Source: Arthrobacter sp. DWC3 (GTDB lineage: Bacteria; Actinomycetota; Actinomycetes; Actinomycetales; Micrococcaceae). From it: a stretch of 64,000 bases of DNA. Position 1 is the stretch's first letter, and every line of letters begins with the position of its first letter. The notes beneath the pieces were generated by a model. The model was not told where the DNA came from. It did no database searches and saw only the letters and a program-made list of their open reading frames with translations. Where the stretch lies: NCBI RefSeq assembly GCF_002929375.1, contig NZ_PJIP01000008.1, forward strand, positions 1-64,000, in the 5' to 3' direction. This document shows, piece after piece, positions 33,584 through 42,205 of this stretch. The position numbers and the translations under genes were made by a program.

Positions 33584-34789
33584 CTAGTCCGTGCTCCCGG
33601 GCTTGGGCCGGCTGGTCGGGCTCTTCGGAGGAGCCGTCCTGCCGGCGGGCTTGGGGGTCGCCGACGGCTTCGGCGCTCCGGGCTTCGGCATGGCCGAGGG
33701 CTGGGCTGCTGCGGACGGCTTCGGTGCCGACGCGGCGGGCTTGGGTGCCGCTGCGGCGGGCCGCGGCGCGGGGGCGGCCGGAGCCGACCTCGGTGCCGGG
33801 GCAGCCGCTGCGGGGCGGGACGCCGCCGGACGCGGAGCCGACGCGGGCCGGGACGTCGCGGGACGCTCGGCGGCCGGGCGCGGCGCCGTCGACCGCGGGG
33901 CCGGCGAGGTGCGGGCCGGTGCGGCCGGGGCCTGCTCCGCCTTCGGTGCCTGCACGGGCCGGGCCGCCGTCGTGCCGGAGTCCGCCGGTGCGTCCTGGGC
34001 GGGCGCCTGCGTGGCCGCCGTCTCCGGTGCGTCCGTTCCGGGGGCGTCTGCAGCGGCGTTCGCGGCCTTCAGCGCGTCGGCGTCGAGCGCGTCTGCCTCG
34101 GCGGCACTCGTGATCGAGTAGCCCTCGGGCAGCAGGTCCGCGAGGGACTGCGTCAGCGGCGCGTTGTCGGCACCGGACGTGTCGACCCGCGGCGGGGCCT
34201 CCCCGTTCCTTGCGGCCTCGTTCGCTGCCTTCGCCTCGGCGCGCTGCGTGGCGCGGCGCGCTTCCGCCTTCGCCTCGGCCTTGTTCTTGGTGGGGCCGAT
34301 GACCATGACCATGTTGCGTCCGTCGATGCGCGGCGAGGATTCGACCACGCCGACCTCGGCGACGTCCTCGGCGAACTTCTGCAGCAGGCGGATGCCCATC
34401 TCGGGGCGCTGCTGCTCACGTCCGCGGAACTGGATCATGGCCTTGACCTTGTCACCGGCGCCGAGGAAGCGGATGGCGTGCCCGCGCTTGGTCTCGTAGT
34501 CGTGCGTGTCGATCTTGAGGCGGAACCGGATCTCCTTCAGGACCGTGTTGGTCTGGTTCTTCCGCGCCTCGCGGGCCTTGACGGCCGCCTCGTACTTGTA
34601 CTTGCCAAAATCCATGAGCTTGGCGACCGGCGGCTTGGCCTGCGGTGCTACCTCGACAAGATCCAGGTCGGACTCGGCGGCAAGTCGGAGTGCGTCCTCG
34701 ATACGGACGATTCCTACCTGTTCGCCGGCAGGTCCGACCAACCGCACCTCGGGAACGCGGATACGATCGTTGATTCTTGGCTCGCTAAT
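33584..34789 (-). CDS. infC: Translation initiation factor IF-3 with long C-terminal extension
   Basis: Binds 30S subunits, proofreads the start codon and prevents subunit joining. The frame supports an ATT start at 34789 ([14 protein letters not shown], the canonical IF3 N-terminus) with AGGAG (34796-34800) six bases upstream; conventional callers would begin at GTG 34747 and lose 14 conserved residues. The IF3 N- and C-domains occupy residues 1 to about 170 ([18 protein letters not shown] linker; [10 protein letters not shown] end). Residues about 171-401 are Ala/Pro/Lys/Arg-rich low complexity, more than doubling the usual 180. Known in some actinobacteria; function unclear. Confidence 0.97.
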   Translation of the reverse strand: MSEPRINDRIRVPEVRLVGPAGEQVGIVRIEDALRLAAESDLDLVEVAPQAKPPVAKLMDFGKYKYEAAVKAREARKNQTNTVLKEIRFRLKIDTHDYETKRGHAIRFLGAGDKVKAMIQFRGREQQRPEMGIRLLQKFAEDVAEVGVVESSPRIDGRNMVMVIGPTKNKAEAKAEARRATQRAEAKAANEAARNGEAPPRVDTSGADNAPLTQSLADLLPEGYSITSAAEADALDADALKAANAAADAPGTDAPETAATQAPAQDAPADSGTTAARPVQAPKAEQAPAAPARTSPAPRSTAPRPAAERPATSRPASAPRPAASRPAAAAPAPRSAPAAPAPRPAAAAPKPAASAPKPSAAAQPSAMPKPGAPKPSATPKPAGRTAPPKSPTSRPKPGSTD

Positions 34790-34830
34790 GTGTGACTCCT
34801 GTGGATGCTCAAGCTGAAACCGCCTGCAGA

Positions 34831-34869
34831 CGAAAGAAGGCCTTCCATTGCACGCGCAATCGAAGGCCT
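34831..34869 (-). terminator. Terminator/attenuator hairpin in the infC leader
   Basis: On the minus strand AGGCCTT-C-GATTGC, loop GCGT, GCAAT-GG-AAGGCCT, followed by TCTTTCGT. The stem lies between the infC promoter and its start, so it must be read through. Premature termination controlled by leader folding is how infC-rpmI-rplT operons are regulated in Firmicutes (L20 leader); the sequence here is not recognisably that RNA. A second hairpin (GGAGGC-AGAA-GCCTCC on the plus strand, 34894-34909) lies upstream in the leader and could be an alternative structure. Confidence 0.6.
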
Positions 34870-35070
34870 CGGTAACCGGTCATGCACGGTCGGGGAGGCA
34901 GAAGCCTCCTGCACCACGGCAGAACCGACCAGGTGACCCGGCTACCTGCAATGCGACGAGCGGTCGCACCAGGCAAACGCGGGTGGGAGAGGACTCCGCT
35001 TGCATCCCGGCCAGCACCCGCGACTCCCGATGGAGCACAGCAGGTAACGGTGACCGGTTGGTCTATGCCA
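34870..35070 (-). promoter_or_regulatory. Long untranslated leader of infC
   Basis: Roughly 280 bases separate the likely promoter from the infC start, far longer than other leaders here. It contains several short complementary segments (including 34894-34909) before the attenuator hairpin. No credible reading frame. A regulatory RNA sensing L20, or free IF3, is a reasonable inference. Confidence 0.4.
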
Positions 35071-35101
35071 AGCTTACCAGTATGGACACCCCACACGACA
35101 A
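35071..35101 (-). promoter_or_regulatory. Putative infC promoter
   Basis: TTGTCG, 19 bases, TAAGCT on the minus strand. It overlaps the 5' end of the divergent DUF1844 gene (start 35082). Confidence 0.35.
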
Positions 35102-35534
35102 TCCGCAGCCTGCCTCCGACGACCTGCCCGCACCGGTGACCCGCCGCAGCTTCTCGGACGAGCAGGAACGGGGCGCGGACGCGCAGGACGACGCCGAGCA
35201 GGACGTCCGGCGGCAGATGCGGGACATCTCCGAGGTTGCAGCCGTGGAGGTCATCGTCACCTCCGCGGTGCACCTCATGAGCGCCGCGGCGGTGAAGTGC
35301 GGCCTCGCCCACGAGGAGAACGCCGAGCAGCTCAAGGACCTCGACGAGGCGCGCAAGCTCATCACGGCCCTCGCCGGTTTCGTGACCGCCGCGGCACCCG
35401 AGATCGGCTCCCAGCACGCCGGCCCGTTGCGTGACGGGCTCCGCTCCCTGCAGCTCGCCTTCAGGGAGGCATCGATCATCCCCGACCCGCCCGGTCAGGG
35501 CCCGGGCGAGAAGTACACCGGTCCGGTCAACTAG
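35082..35534 (+). CDS. DUF1844 protein
   Basis: A 150-residue acidic protein of the DUF1844 family, which is regularly found beside infC in actinobacteria. Core: EVAAVEVIVTSAVHLMSAAAVKCGL followed by the LKDLDEARKLITALAGFVTA helix. No enzyme motif. The first 35 residues are disordered-looking. Longer upstream reading is possible but ATG 35082 begins the conserved family segment. Its 3' end overlaps the convergent MFS gene by eight bases. Confidence 0.9.
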   Translation: MDTPHDNPQPASDDLPAPVTRRSFSDEQERGADAQDDAEQDVRRQMRDISEVAAVEVIVTSAVHLMSAAAVKCGLAHEENAEQLKDLDEARKLITALAGFVTAAAPEIGSQHAGPLRDGLRSLQLAFREASIIPDPPGQGPGEKYTGPVN

Positions 35535-36849
35535 CGCGTCCCGGCAGCCCGCTCCCGGGCTGCTCAGGTGCGGCCGGTGACCGCGGGCCCCGGCCGCGTG
35601 CGAGGTAGCCGACGGCGCCGATGGCCGCGGAGACCACGGACACGGCGGTGAAGCCGCCCCACGGACCGGTCGCGTCGATGAGCAGGCCGGCGATGGGCGC
35701 CCCGAGCGCCACGCCCGAGGTCAGCGCGGAGCCGTACCAGCCCATGGCCTCACCCCGCCGGTCCTCGGCGACGAGGTCCGCGACCTTCTCCGACGCTGCG
35801 GAGAGGACCGGCGCACACAGCAGCCCCGGCGGGATGGACAGAAGCGCCAGGGAGAGCGTGTCCTGGGCGAAGCCCATCGGCAGCGTCAGCAGCCCCATGC
35901 CGAGCAGGAGCAGCGACGGCGGCACAGGTCGGTGCAGCGCACCGTAGAGGATGCCGCCCACCACCGACGCCGCGCACCACGCCACGAACACGAGCCCCAG
36001 CTGCCCCTCCTTGCCGGCGAGTTCGAGCGCCGCGACGATGCCGACCTCGGAGCCCGAGAGGACCAGCCCGGCACCCGCGGCGATCACCATGACCAGGACG
36101 AGCGGCGGCGTCAGCCAGGGGAACGCGCGGCGCACTCCCCTGCGCAGCAGCGACAGCCCGCGCCCCGCGGTGGTGTCGGGGTACCCGACGAGGTCGGCCG
36201 GGGCTTCCCCGAGCACGGCAGGACCGGGAGCCGGGACGGCATGCGCTGGTGCGGAGTCGCGCAGCTGCTCGGACCGGGTGGGGGGGTTGATCACCATGAG
36301 GAACAGCCCGGCGGACGCGGCGGCGATGCCGACGAGGGTCAGGCCGAGGACGGACGAGACCTGCGTGGCGAGGACGACGCCGACGGCGGGGCCCGCCATG
36401 AAGACGACCTCCGTGGAGATGGCGTCGAGGGTGAAGGCCGTCCGCCGGCGGTCGCCGTCCACGAGGACGCCGAGCGCCTGGCGGATCACCGAGAAGGCCG
36501 GAAGGGTGAAGAGTCCCCCGACGAGGGCCGCGACGAGCAGCCACTGGTAGGACAGGTGCGGCGCGACCGACCAGATGACGGCCTCGGCGACGACCGACGG
36601 GATGAGCGCGCGGCGCAGCCCGACGTCGTCGATCCGGCGCCCGCGCCAGGGCGCACCGACGGCGATGCCGATGGTGACGACGGCGGCCACGGCGCCCGCC
36701 TCGGCGTACCCGCGCTCGAGGGTCTGGACCACGTGCAGGGTCAGCAGTACCCCGGCGGCGGAGTGGGGGAAGCGGGCGATCATCCCGACGATCAGCAGCG
36801 TCCGCACGGAGCGGATGCGCAGCAGGTCACGGTAGACGGCGAAGTTCAC
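35527..36849 (-). CDS. MFS transporter
   Basis: A 440-residue integral membrane protein with about twelve hydrophobic helices and a central cytoplasmic loop (about 190-225). The first half has RIDDVGLRRALIPSVVAEA; the second has the repeat-like GRGLSLLRRGVRRAFPWLTPP linker. Substrate unknown. The GTG at 36849 is preceded by AGGAAAG at ten bases; the frame is open further upstream but that stretch is a shadow of the SseB gene. Probably co-transcribed with sseB-like and his genes upstream. Confidence 0.88.
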   Translation of the reverse strand: MNFAVYRDLLRIRSVRTLLIVGMIARFPHSAAGVLLTLHVVQTLERGYAEAGAVAAVVTIGIAVGAPWRGRRIDDVGLRRALIPSVVAEAVIWSVAPHLSYQWLLVAALVGGLFTLPAFSVIRQALGVLVDGDRRRTAFTLDAISTEVVFMAGPAVGVVLATQVSSVLGLTLVGIAAASAGLFLMVINPPTRSEQLRDSAPAHAVPAPGPAVLGEAPADLVGYPDTTAGRGLSLLRRGVRRAFPWLTPPLVLVMVIAAGAGLVLSGSEVGIVAALELAGKEGQLGLVFVAWCAASVVGGILYGALHRPVPPSLLLLGMGLLTLPMGFAQDTLSLALLSIPPGLLCAPVLSAASEKVADLVAEDRRGEAMGWYGSALTSGVALGAPIAGLLIDATGPWGGFTAVSVVSAAIGAVGYLARGRGPRSPAAPEQPGSGLPGRAS

Positions 36850-36880
36850 TGTTCTGTCTTTCCTGGCCGACGGCGCTGCG

Positions 36881-37747
36881 TCAGCGGGTGAGTTTGATGT
36901 CGAGCGAGTCGACGCGTTCCACGAAGTCGGCGAGGCCCAGGAGCGTCGTCCGGAAGGAGGCGACGACGTCGTGCACCTCCTGCGGGGACAGTCCAGCGCG
37001 CAGCTGCAGGTCCATCCGCAGCTCGGGGCCGGGCCCTCCGCCGGAAGCAATCGTACCGTCGGCGGCGCGTGCGAGGACCCCGGCGGCGGGCCGGAGGGCT
37101 ACGGAGAGGATGTCCCGCACCTCGCCCGATGCCGTCGCGACGAGTGAGGCCAGGGCCGGGTCCTCGTACGACGGCGTCCAGTCGACCTGCCGGGCGAGGG
37201 CCCACACGGCGGGACGCCGGAGCACGACGGTCAGCTCGCTGCCGGGGTCGAGCACCATCAGTTCGGCGTCCTCCGCGGCGGCGGCCAGGGCGGCCCGCGC
37301 GGCATAGGCCGCCACGGGCCTCGCGTCCGCGTGCCAGTGCGTCAGCGCCGCCGTGGAGGAGAACACCGGCAGGGCCTTCCGTCCGTCCGGCGCGGTCAGC
37401 GTGACGAGCGCCATCTCCGCTTCCTTGTCGGCGTGCAGCCCCGCGACGCCCTCCGCCCCCTCACCGAGCCGCGCGACGATGGGGATGAACACGCGTGCTG
37501 TGGTGAGGGCCGCGAAGACCGCCCGCTCGCGCGGCCCGGGCTGGTCGGCCGCACTGTCGCCGGCTCCCAGGAGCCCTGCGACGGCGGCGGAGAGCGCGCG
37601 GTCTGCGGAGCCGTCGTCGTCGTCGAAGGCGTGCAGCGGGTTCTCCGGACCGGACAGGTCGCGGCCGGCCCACGCCCGACCGGCGGAGTCAGCGGTGTTG
37701 CCGGCGAGGGCCGCCGCGATGTGGGCGGGGAGCTGCCGTCCGCTCAC
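36881..37747 (-). CDS. SseB-family protein
   Basis: A 288-residue soluble protein with an SseB N-terminal-type domain: [42 protein letters not shown] and the following Ala-rich helix. In actinobacteria this gene usually follows hisA/priA. Biochemical role unknown. The GTG start overlaps the hisA stop (GTGA), so it is translationally coupled to histidine synthesis. Confidence 0.85.
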   Translation of the reverse strand: MSGRQLPAHIAAALAGNTADSAGRAWAGRDLSGPENPLHAFDDDDGSADRALSAAVAGLLGAGDSAADQPGPRERAVFAALTTARVFIPIVARLGEGAEGVAGLHADKEAEMALVTLTAPDGRKALPVFSSTAALTHWHADARPVAAYAARAALAAAAEDAELMVLDPGSELTVVLRRPAVWALARQVDWTPSYEDPALASLVATASGEVRDILSVALRPAAGVLARAADGTIASGGGPGPELRMDLQLRAGLSPQEVHDVVASFRTTLLGLADFVERVDSLDIKLTR

Positions 37748-38502
37748 GCGTCCGACGCGGGCAGCCCTGCCACGTCCAGTGCCTGCGGCAGGGTGAAGGC
37801 ACCGGCGTAGAGGGCCTTGCCGACGATGGCCCCCTCGAGGCCGCGGGGCACGAGGTCGCGGAGGGCCGCGATGTCGTCGAGGCTCGAGATCCCGCCCGAA
37901 GCCACCACCGGGCGGGTGGTCTTCGCCAGGACCTGCTCGAGAAGCGCGATGTTCGGGCCCTTCAGGGTGCCGTCCTTCGTCACGTCCGTCACGACGTAGC
38001 GTGCGCAGCCGGCGTCCTCGAGGCGCTGCAGGACCTCCCACAGGTCGCCGCCGTCCTCCGTCCAGCCGCGTGCCGCGAGCGTGGTGCCGCGCACGTCGAG
38101 TCCCACGGCCACGGCATCGCCGTACCGGGCGATGGCGAGTTCGGTCCACTCGGGGTTCTCGAGGGCGGCCGTGCCGAGGTTCACCCTCGTGGCGCCGAGT
38201 TCCAGCGCGGCGTCGAGGGACGCGTCGTCGCGGATGCCGCCGGAGAGTTCCACCTTGATGTCGAGGTGCTTCACCACGCGCTCGAGCAGCGCGCGGTTGG
38301 AGCCCCGGCCGAAGGCGGCGTCGAGGTCGACCAGGTGGACCCACTCCGCGCCGTCCTCCTGCCAGGCGAGGGCGGCGTCGAGCGGGTCGCCGTAGCCGGT
38401 CTCGCTGCCGGCCTCGCCCTGGACCAGGCGCACGGCCTGCCCGTCGGCGACGTCGACGGCGGGGAGGAGTTCGAGCGTGGGCGATTCGGCGAAGGGGCTC
38501 AT
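37744..38502 (-). CDS. priA: Phosphoribosyl isomerase (HisA, probably bifunctional PriA)
   Basis: TIM-barrel Amadori isomerase of 252 residues. [21 protein letters not shown] carries the first catalytic Asp, [10 protein letters not shown] the phosphate site, [14 protein letters not shown] the second Asp, and [12 protein letters not shown] the second phosphate site. In actinobacteria lacking trpF this enzyme also serves tryptophan synthesis; there is no trpF in the window, but the genome was not seen, so bifunctionality is inference. Confidence 0.93.
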   Translation of the reverse strand: MSPFAESPTLELLPAVDVADGQAVRLVQGEAGSETGYGDPLDAALAWQEDGAEWVHLVDLDAAFGRGSNRALLERVVKHLDIKVELSGGIRDDASLDAALELGATRVNLGTAALENPEWTELAIARYGDAVAVGLDVRGTTLAARGWTEDGGDLWEVLQRLEDAGCARYVVTDVTKDGTLKGPNIALLEQVLAKTTRPVVASGGISSLDDIAALRDLVPRGLEGAIVGKALYAGAFTLPQALDVAGLPASDA

Positions 38503-38557
38503 GGTCTGCTTTCGTGCGGGCTGCGGGGTCAGGACGGGAAGGGCTTGCGGGATCCGG

Positions 38558-38716
38558 CTAGTCGCCGGGGAGGGTGAACAGGTAGGCGGCGACGAGCGAG
38601 AGTCCGGCCAGCGCGAGGAAGGCGATCCACACCCAGCGCGGGAAGTCCTGGCTGCGCAGGGAGTACGCACCGCCGATGAGGAGGCCGGCGGCTCCCATGA
38701 GCACGAGGCTCAGCAT
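38558..38716 (-). CDS. Small membrane protein between hisH and hisA
   Basis: A 52-residue frame from ATG 38716 to TAG 38558: [20 protein letters not shown], a short polar loop SQDFPRW, then a second hydrophobic helix [19 protein letters not shown]. Two transmembrane segments, strong GC third-position bias, and only four bases from the hisH stop (with GGTGAG there), so it fits the operon. Function unknown. Too short for most gene callers. Confidence 0.7.
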   Translation of the reverse strand: MLSLVLMGAAGLLIGGAYSLRSQDFPRWVWIAFLALAGLSLVAAYLFTLPGD

Positions 38717-38720
38717 CGGC

Positions 38721-39359
38721 TCACCGCAGGCCCTCGATCCAGTTGCGCAGCAGCTGCGCCCCGGCGTCGCCCGACTTCTCCGGGTGGAACTGGGTGGCGC
38801 TGAGCGGGCCGTTCTCGACCGCGGCGATGAAGGGTCCGCCGTGGTGGGACCAGGTGACCTGCGGGGGCTTCATGGCGGGCTGGGTGACGTCGAAGGACCA
38901 GTCCTGGACGCCGTAGGAGTGCACGAAGTAGAAGCGCTCGTCGCCGATGCCGTCGAACAGGACGGTGTCCGCGGGGGCTTCAACGGTGTTCCAACCCATG
39001 TGCGGGACGACGTCGGCCTGGAGCCGCTCCACCGTGCCGGGCCATTCGCCCATGCCCGGCGTGCGCACGCCGTGCTCCACGCCCTCGTCGAAGAGCACCT
39101 GGAGCCCCACGCAGATGCCGAGGACGGGCCTGCCGCCGGCGACGCGGCGGCCGATCATGCGCAGCGCGTCGACGTCCTTGAGGCCCTTCATGACGGCGGC
39201 GAAGGCACCGACGCCCGGGACGAGCAGGCCGTCGGCGGTGAGGACGTCGTCGGGCTTCGCACTCAGCACGACGTCGGCTCCCACGTGCTCGAGGGCACGG
39301 ACGACGGAGCGGACGTTGCCCGACCCGTAGTCGAGCACGGTGACGGTACGCGGGCTCAC
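38721..39359 (-). CDS. hisH: Imidazole glycerol phosphate synthase, glutaminase subunit
   Basis: Supplies ammonia to HisF. The 212-residue class I amidotransferase has the nucleophile Cys83 in [20 protein letters not shown] at the start, and the His/Glu pair in [13 protein letters not shown] start overlaps the hisB stop (GTGA). hisF is not in the window. Confidence 0.97.
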   Translation of the reverse strand: MSPRTVTVLDYGSGNVRSVVRALEHVGADVVLSAKPDDVLTADGLLVPGVGAFAAVMKGLKDVDALRMIGRRVAGGRPVLGICVGLQVLFDEGVEHGVRTPGMGEWPGTVERLQADVVPHMGWNTVEAPADTVLFDGIGDERFYFVHSYGVQDWSFDVTQPAMKPPQVTWSHHGGPFIAAVENGPLSATQFHPEKSGDAGAQLLRNWIEGLR

Positions 39360-39973
39360 AGTGCGCCCTTCGTGGAGGGGATGCCCTCGACGCGCGGATC
39401 GGGTTCCACCGCGGCACGCAGCGCCCGGGCGAGGGCCTTGAACTGGGCCTCGACGATGTGGTGCGGGTCGCGGCCCGCGAGGACGGTGACGTGCAGGCAG
39501 ATCTGCGCGTGCAGCGCGATGGCTTCCAGCACGTGGCGCGTCAGCGATCCGGTGAAGTGGCCGCCGATGAGGTGGTACTCCTGGCCCGCCGGTTCCCCGC
39601 CGTGCACGAGGTACGGGCGTCCCGAGATGTCGACGACGGCGTTCGCGAGGGCCTCGTCCAGCGGGACCGTCGCCTCGCCGAAGCGGCGGATGCCGGCCTT
39701 CGTGCCGAGGGCGATCCGGAGGGCCTCCCCGATCGCGATGGCAGTGTCCTCGACCGTGTGGTGGACGTCGATGTGCGTGTCGCCGGAGGACGTGATGGTG
39801 AGGTCGATCAGCGAGTGCTTCGACAGGGCGGTGAGCATGTGGTCGTAGAAGGGCACCGTGGTGTCGATAGAGGACACCCCGGTGCCGTCGAGGTCGAGGT
39901 CGACGACCACGCTGGACTCGCTCGTGACGCGTTCGATCCGGGCCGTGCGGCCGCGGGCGGCATCAACTGTCAT
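39356..39973 (-). CDS. hisB: Imidazoleglycerol-phosphate dehydratase
   Basis: Manganese enzyme of histidine synthesis. The 205-residue monofunctional form has [36 protein letters not shown] and [16 protein letters not shown], providing the metal-binding His/Glu residues. I chose ATG 39973, with AGGA six bases upstream; an upstream start adds 22 unconserved residues. Overlaps hisH by four bases. Confidence 0.97.
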   Translation of the reverse strand: MTVDAARGRTARIERVTSESSVVVDLDLDGTGVSSIDTTVPFYDHMLTALSKHSLIDLTITSSGDTHIDVHHTVEDTAIAIGEALRIALGTKAGIRRFGEATVPLDEALANAVVDISGRPYLVHGGEPAGQEYHLIGGHFTGSLTRHVLEAIALHAQICLHVTVLAGRDPHHIVEAQFKALARALRAAVEPDPRVEGIPSTKGAL

Positions 39974-40096
39974 TGCATTCCTTCTGTGCGCTGCCGGGCA
40001 TCCGGCGCTGATCGGGGTCGATGGCGGGGAGTGGTCCACGGTGGAGGGCCGGGACCGCCCCTCAAGTCTAGGAGACGCGCCTGCAGGGCGGGCCCG

Positions 40097-41197
40097 TCAG
40101 GGCTGGAGCAGCGTCGCCAACGCCGACAGGAACACCGTGGTCTCCTGTTCTGTTCCCGCGGTGACCCGCAGGGAGCCGGGGATGCCGACGTCGCGGATGA
40201 GGACGCCGGCCTCCAGCAGTCCCTCCCAGACGCGGTGCGGATCATCGAGGCCGGAGAAGAACACGAAGTTCGCATCCGACGGTGCCGGCGAGAGTCCGAG
40301 TCCCTCGAGCTCGCGCACGATGCGGTCCCGCTGCACCTTGATCGCCTCCACATTGGAGAGCAGCGTGTCCGCGTGCGTGAGCGCGGCGTTGGCCGCCGCC
40401 TGCGTGATGGCGGACAGGTGGTACGGCAGGCGCACCAGCCGCAGGGCGTCGGTGATCTCCGGGGCGGCCGCGAGGTAACCGATCCTGGCCCCGGCGAGGG
40501 CGAAGGCCTTGCTCATGGTGCGGGAGACGAGCAGCCGCGGACGCCCGGGCAGCAGCGTCAGCGCGCTCGGTGTTCCCTGCTGGGCGAACTCCCCGTACGC
40601 CTCGTCGACGATGATGATGGCGCGTGCGGCCTCACCGGCCTCGTAGGCGGCCTCGATCACGTCGAGGCCCAGGGCCGTGCCGGTGGGGTTGTTCGGCGAG
40701 CACAGGAAGACGATGTTCGCCCCCGATGCGCGGACAGCGCGGGCGGTGGCCTCCGGCGTCATCGCGTAGGCGGCCCCGCGGTCCGCGGTCACGTAGCGCG
40801 TGCCGGTGCCGCTGGCCAGCAGCGGGTACATGGAGTAGGTGGGCGGGAAGCCGAGCGCCGTCCGCCCCGGCCCGCCGAAGGCCTGCAGGACCTGCTGCAG
40901 CACCTCGTTGGAGCCGTTGGCCGCCCAGAGCTGGTCGGGGGTGAGGCCGTGGCCGAGGTAGTCGGCGAGGTTCTTCCGGAGTTCGGTGAATTCGCGGTCG
41001 GGGTAGCGGTTCAGCCCCCGGGTGGCCCCGGCGACGGCCTCCACGATGGCCGCGTGGACGTCGTCCGGGACGCCGTGGGTGTTCTCGTTGACGTTCAGGA
41101 GGATCGGGACGTCGAGCTGCGGGGCGCCGTAGGGGTGCAGCCCCACGAGGTCGTCACGCAGCGGGAGGTTTGCGAGGGCGTCGACGGAGGAGGGCAC
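40097..41197 (-). CDS. hisC: Histidinol-phosphate aminotransferase
   Basis: Class I/II PLP aminotransferase of 366 residues. Hallmarks: LNVNENTHGVP near the N-terminus, CSPNNPTGTALG, IIVDEAYGEF with the PLP Asp, and SRTMSKAFALAGARIGY with the Schiff-base Lys. First gene of the hisC-B-H-A run. GTG start 41197 has no usable Shine-Dalgarno but a promoter -10 seven bases upstream. Confidence 0.96.
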   Translation of the reverse strand: MPSSVDALANLPLRDDLVGLHPYGAPQLDVPILLNVNENTHGVPDDVHAAIVEAVAGATRGLNRYPDREFTELRKNLADYLGHGLTPDQLWAANGSNEVLQQVLQAFGGPGRTALGFPPTYSMYPLLASGTGTRYVTADRGAAYAMTPEATARAVRASGANIVFLCSPNNPTGTALGLDVIEAAYEAGEAARAIIIVDEAYGEFAQQGTPSALTLLPGRPRLLVSRTMSKAFALAGARIGYLAAAPEITDALRLVRLPYHLSAITQAAANAALTHADTLLSNVEAIKVQRDRIVRELEGLGLSPAPSDANFVFFSGLDDPHRVWEGLLEAGVLIRDVGIPGSLRVTAGTEQETTVFLSALATLLQP

Positions 41198-41203
41198 CTC
41201 ACG

Positions 41204-41233
41204 AGTTTAAGCGATGCCGCGTGCAGCGGCTAA
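41204..41233 (-). promoter_or_regulatory. hisC promoter (leaderless)
   Basis: TTAGCC, 18 bases, TAAACT on the minus strand, ending seven bases before GTG 41197. Transcription should start at the initiation codon. Confidence 0.5.
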
Positions 41234-41282
41234 CGGCGCCGGAGCCGGGTGCCGGCGATTGCCGCCACGGGGCCATGCATGC

Positions 41283-41885
41283 CTATCCGGCAGTGGGAAC
41301 GGCGACGGTCTGCCCGGCCTGGACGACGGAGCCGCGCAGGTCGTTGAGCTCGACCATCTCGGCGACGACGTCGCGGGGATCGCGCTCCGGTGCGTGACGG
41401 ACGGCGAGGTCCCACAGGGACTCCCCCGCCGCGACGCTGACCTCGACGGTCGGCGACGGCGCTGGCAGGGACTCCCCGGCCTGGGCCTGCGAGGTCAGGA
41501 AGGCGCCGAGGAGGATGAGCGCCGCCACTCCGAGCGCGATCGGCAGGCCGACCAGGACGAACCGGCCGCGCCGCGTCAGGGTGAGGGGTCGCTCCGCACT
41601 CCGCTGCGTGGAGGTACGGGGCCGGCTGAAGGTACGGGGCTGGCTGGGGGTGCCGGGCTGCGCGATGGTGCCGGGCTGGCGGGAGGTGCCGAACTGCGCG
41701 ATGGTGCCGGACTTCAGGAAGGCGGCGGGCGACGCGGAGCCGCGGGACGGCCGGGGTACGCGCAGGCGGGTCGGCACGGTGCGCTCTAACGCGGTGGGCC
41801 GGACGAGGCGCAGGCGGCCCTCCGGACGGGTGGATGTCAGCGCCCATAGCGCCGTGCTGCCGTGCAGTGCGGGTGCTTCAGCCAT
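41283..41885 (-). CDS. LysM membrane protein divergent from lexA (probable SOS division-related protein)
   Basis: A 200-residue protein: a basic, repeat-rich cytoplasmic segment (1-105), one membrane helix (about 109-131), and an external LysM domain (about 147-198: VEVSVAAGESLWDLA ... ELNDLRGSVVQAGQTVAVP). Position back-to-back with lexA and two LexA boxes matches the actinobacterial SOS cell-division genes of this location (Rv2719c in mycobacteria, DivS in corynebacteria; YneA is the LysM analogue in Bacillus). The role as a damage-induced division suppressor is inferred. GAAGGGAAAGAGG precedes the ATG. Confidence 0.85.
   Translation of the reverse strand: MAEAPALHGSTALWALTSTRPEGRLRLVRPTALERTVPTRLRVPRPSRGSASPAAFLKSGTIAQFGTSRQPGTIAQPGTPSQPRTFSRPRTSTQRSAERPLTLTRRGRFVLVGLPIALGVAALILLGAFLTSQAQAGESLPAPSPTVEVSVAAGESLWDLAVRHAPERDPRDVVAEMVELNDLRGSVVQAGQTVAVPTAG
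41637..41708. repeat. Two imperfect 36-base tandem units inside the LysM gene
   Basis: Units 41637-41672 and 41673-41708 differ at a few bases and encode GTIAQPGTPSQP and GTIAQFGTSRQP. Degenerate half-units (RTFSRP, RTSTQR) follow. In-frame expansion in the cytoplasmic linker. Confidence 0.85.
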
Positions 41886-41934
41886 TGCCTAGCCTCTTTC
41901 CCTTCGAATAGCCGATCAGGGCTGGACTCCTGTT

Positions 41935-41950
41935 TCGAACGCGTGTTCTA
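41935..41950. promoter_or_regulatory. LexA box 1 (lexA/LysM intergenic)
   Basis: TCGAACGCGTGTTCTA, one arm perfect to the consensus TCGAAC-N4-GTTCGA and GAAC/GTTC core intact. It is 50 bases upstream of the LysM gene and about 270 from lexA. Confidence 0.8.
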
Positions 41951-42002
41951 ATTTATCAGAGCTTATTTCTAGCACTGACCGACGACCGTTGTCGAGACTC
42001 GC

Positions 42003-42018
42003 TCGAACATATGTTTGA
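42003..42018. promoter_or_regulatory. LexA box 2 (lexA/LysM intergenic)
   Basis: TCGAACATATGTTTGA, a near-perfect palindrome with one departure (GTTT for GTTC). It is 68 bases from box 1 and overlaps the -35 hexamer TTTGAA of the likely lexA promoter. Confidence 0.75.
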
Positions 42019-42043
42019 AAAGCCCCACCGTCTGCCCTAGCGT
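42014..42043 (+). promoter_or_regulatory. Putative lexA promoter
   Basis: TTTGAA, 18 bases, TAGCGT. The -35 overlaps LexA box 2, consistent with autorepression. It leaves a leader of about 155 bases to the lexA start. Confidence 0.45.
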
Positions 42044-42205
42044 GAGCAGGGCAGGGCATCGACGGCACCCGCTGCTACGGAGCGGCAGGCACGGCGTCGA
42101 CATACCTCAGGCAATCACCCGCCACTGACAGAAACGCTTCCCGCGCAGGCGGGGAGCGGCAGGCGGGCACAACGGGATCTGCAGTCCCAGGCGAAAGGCG
42201 CAACA

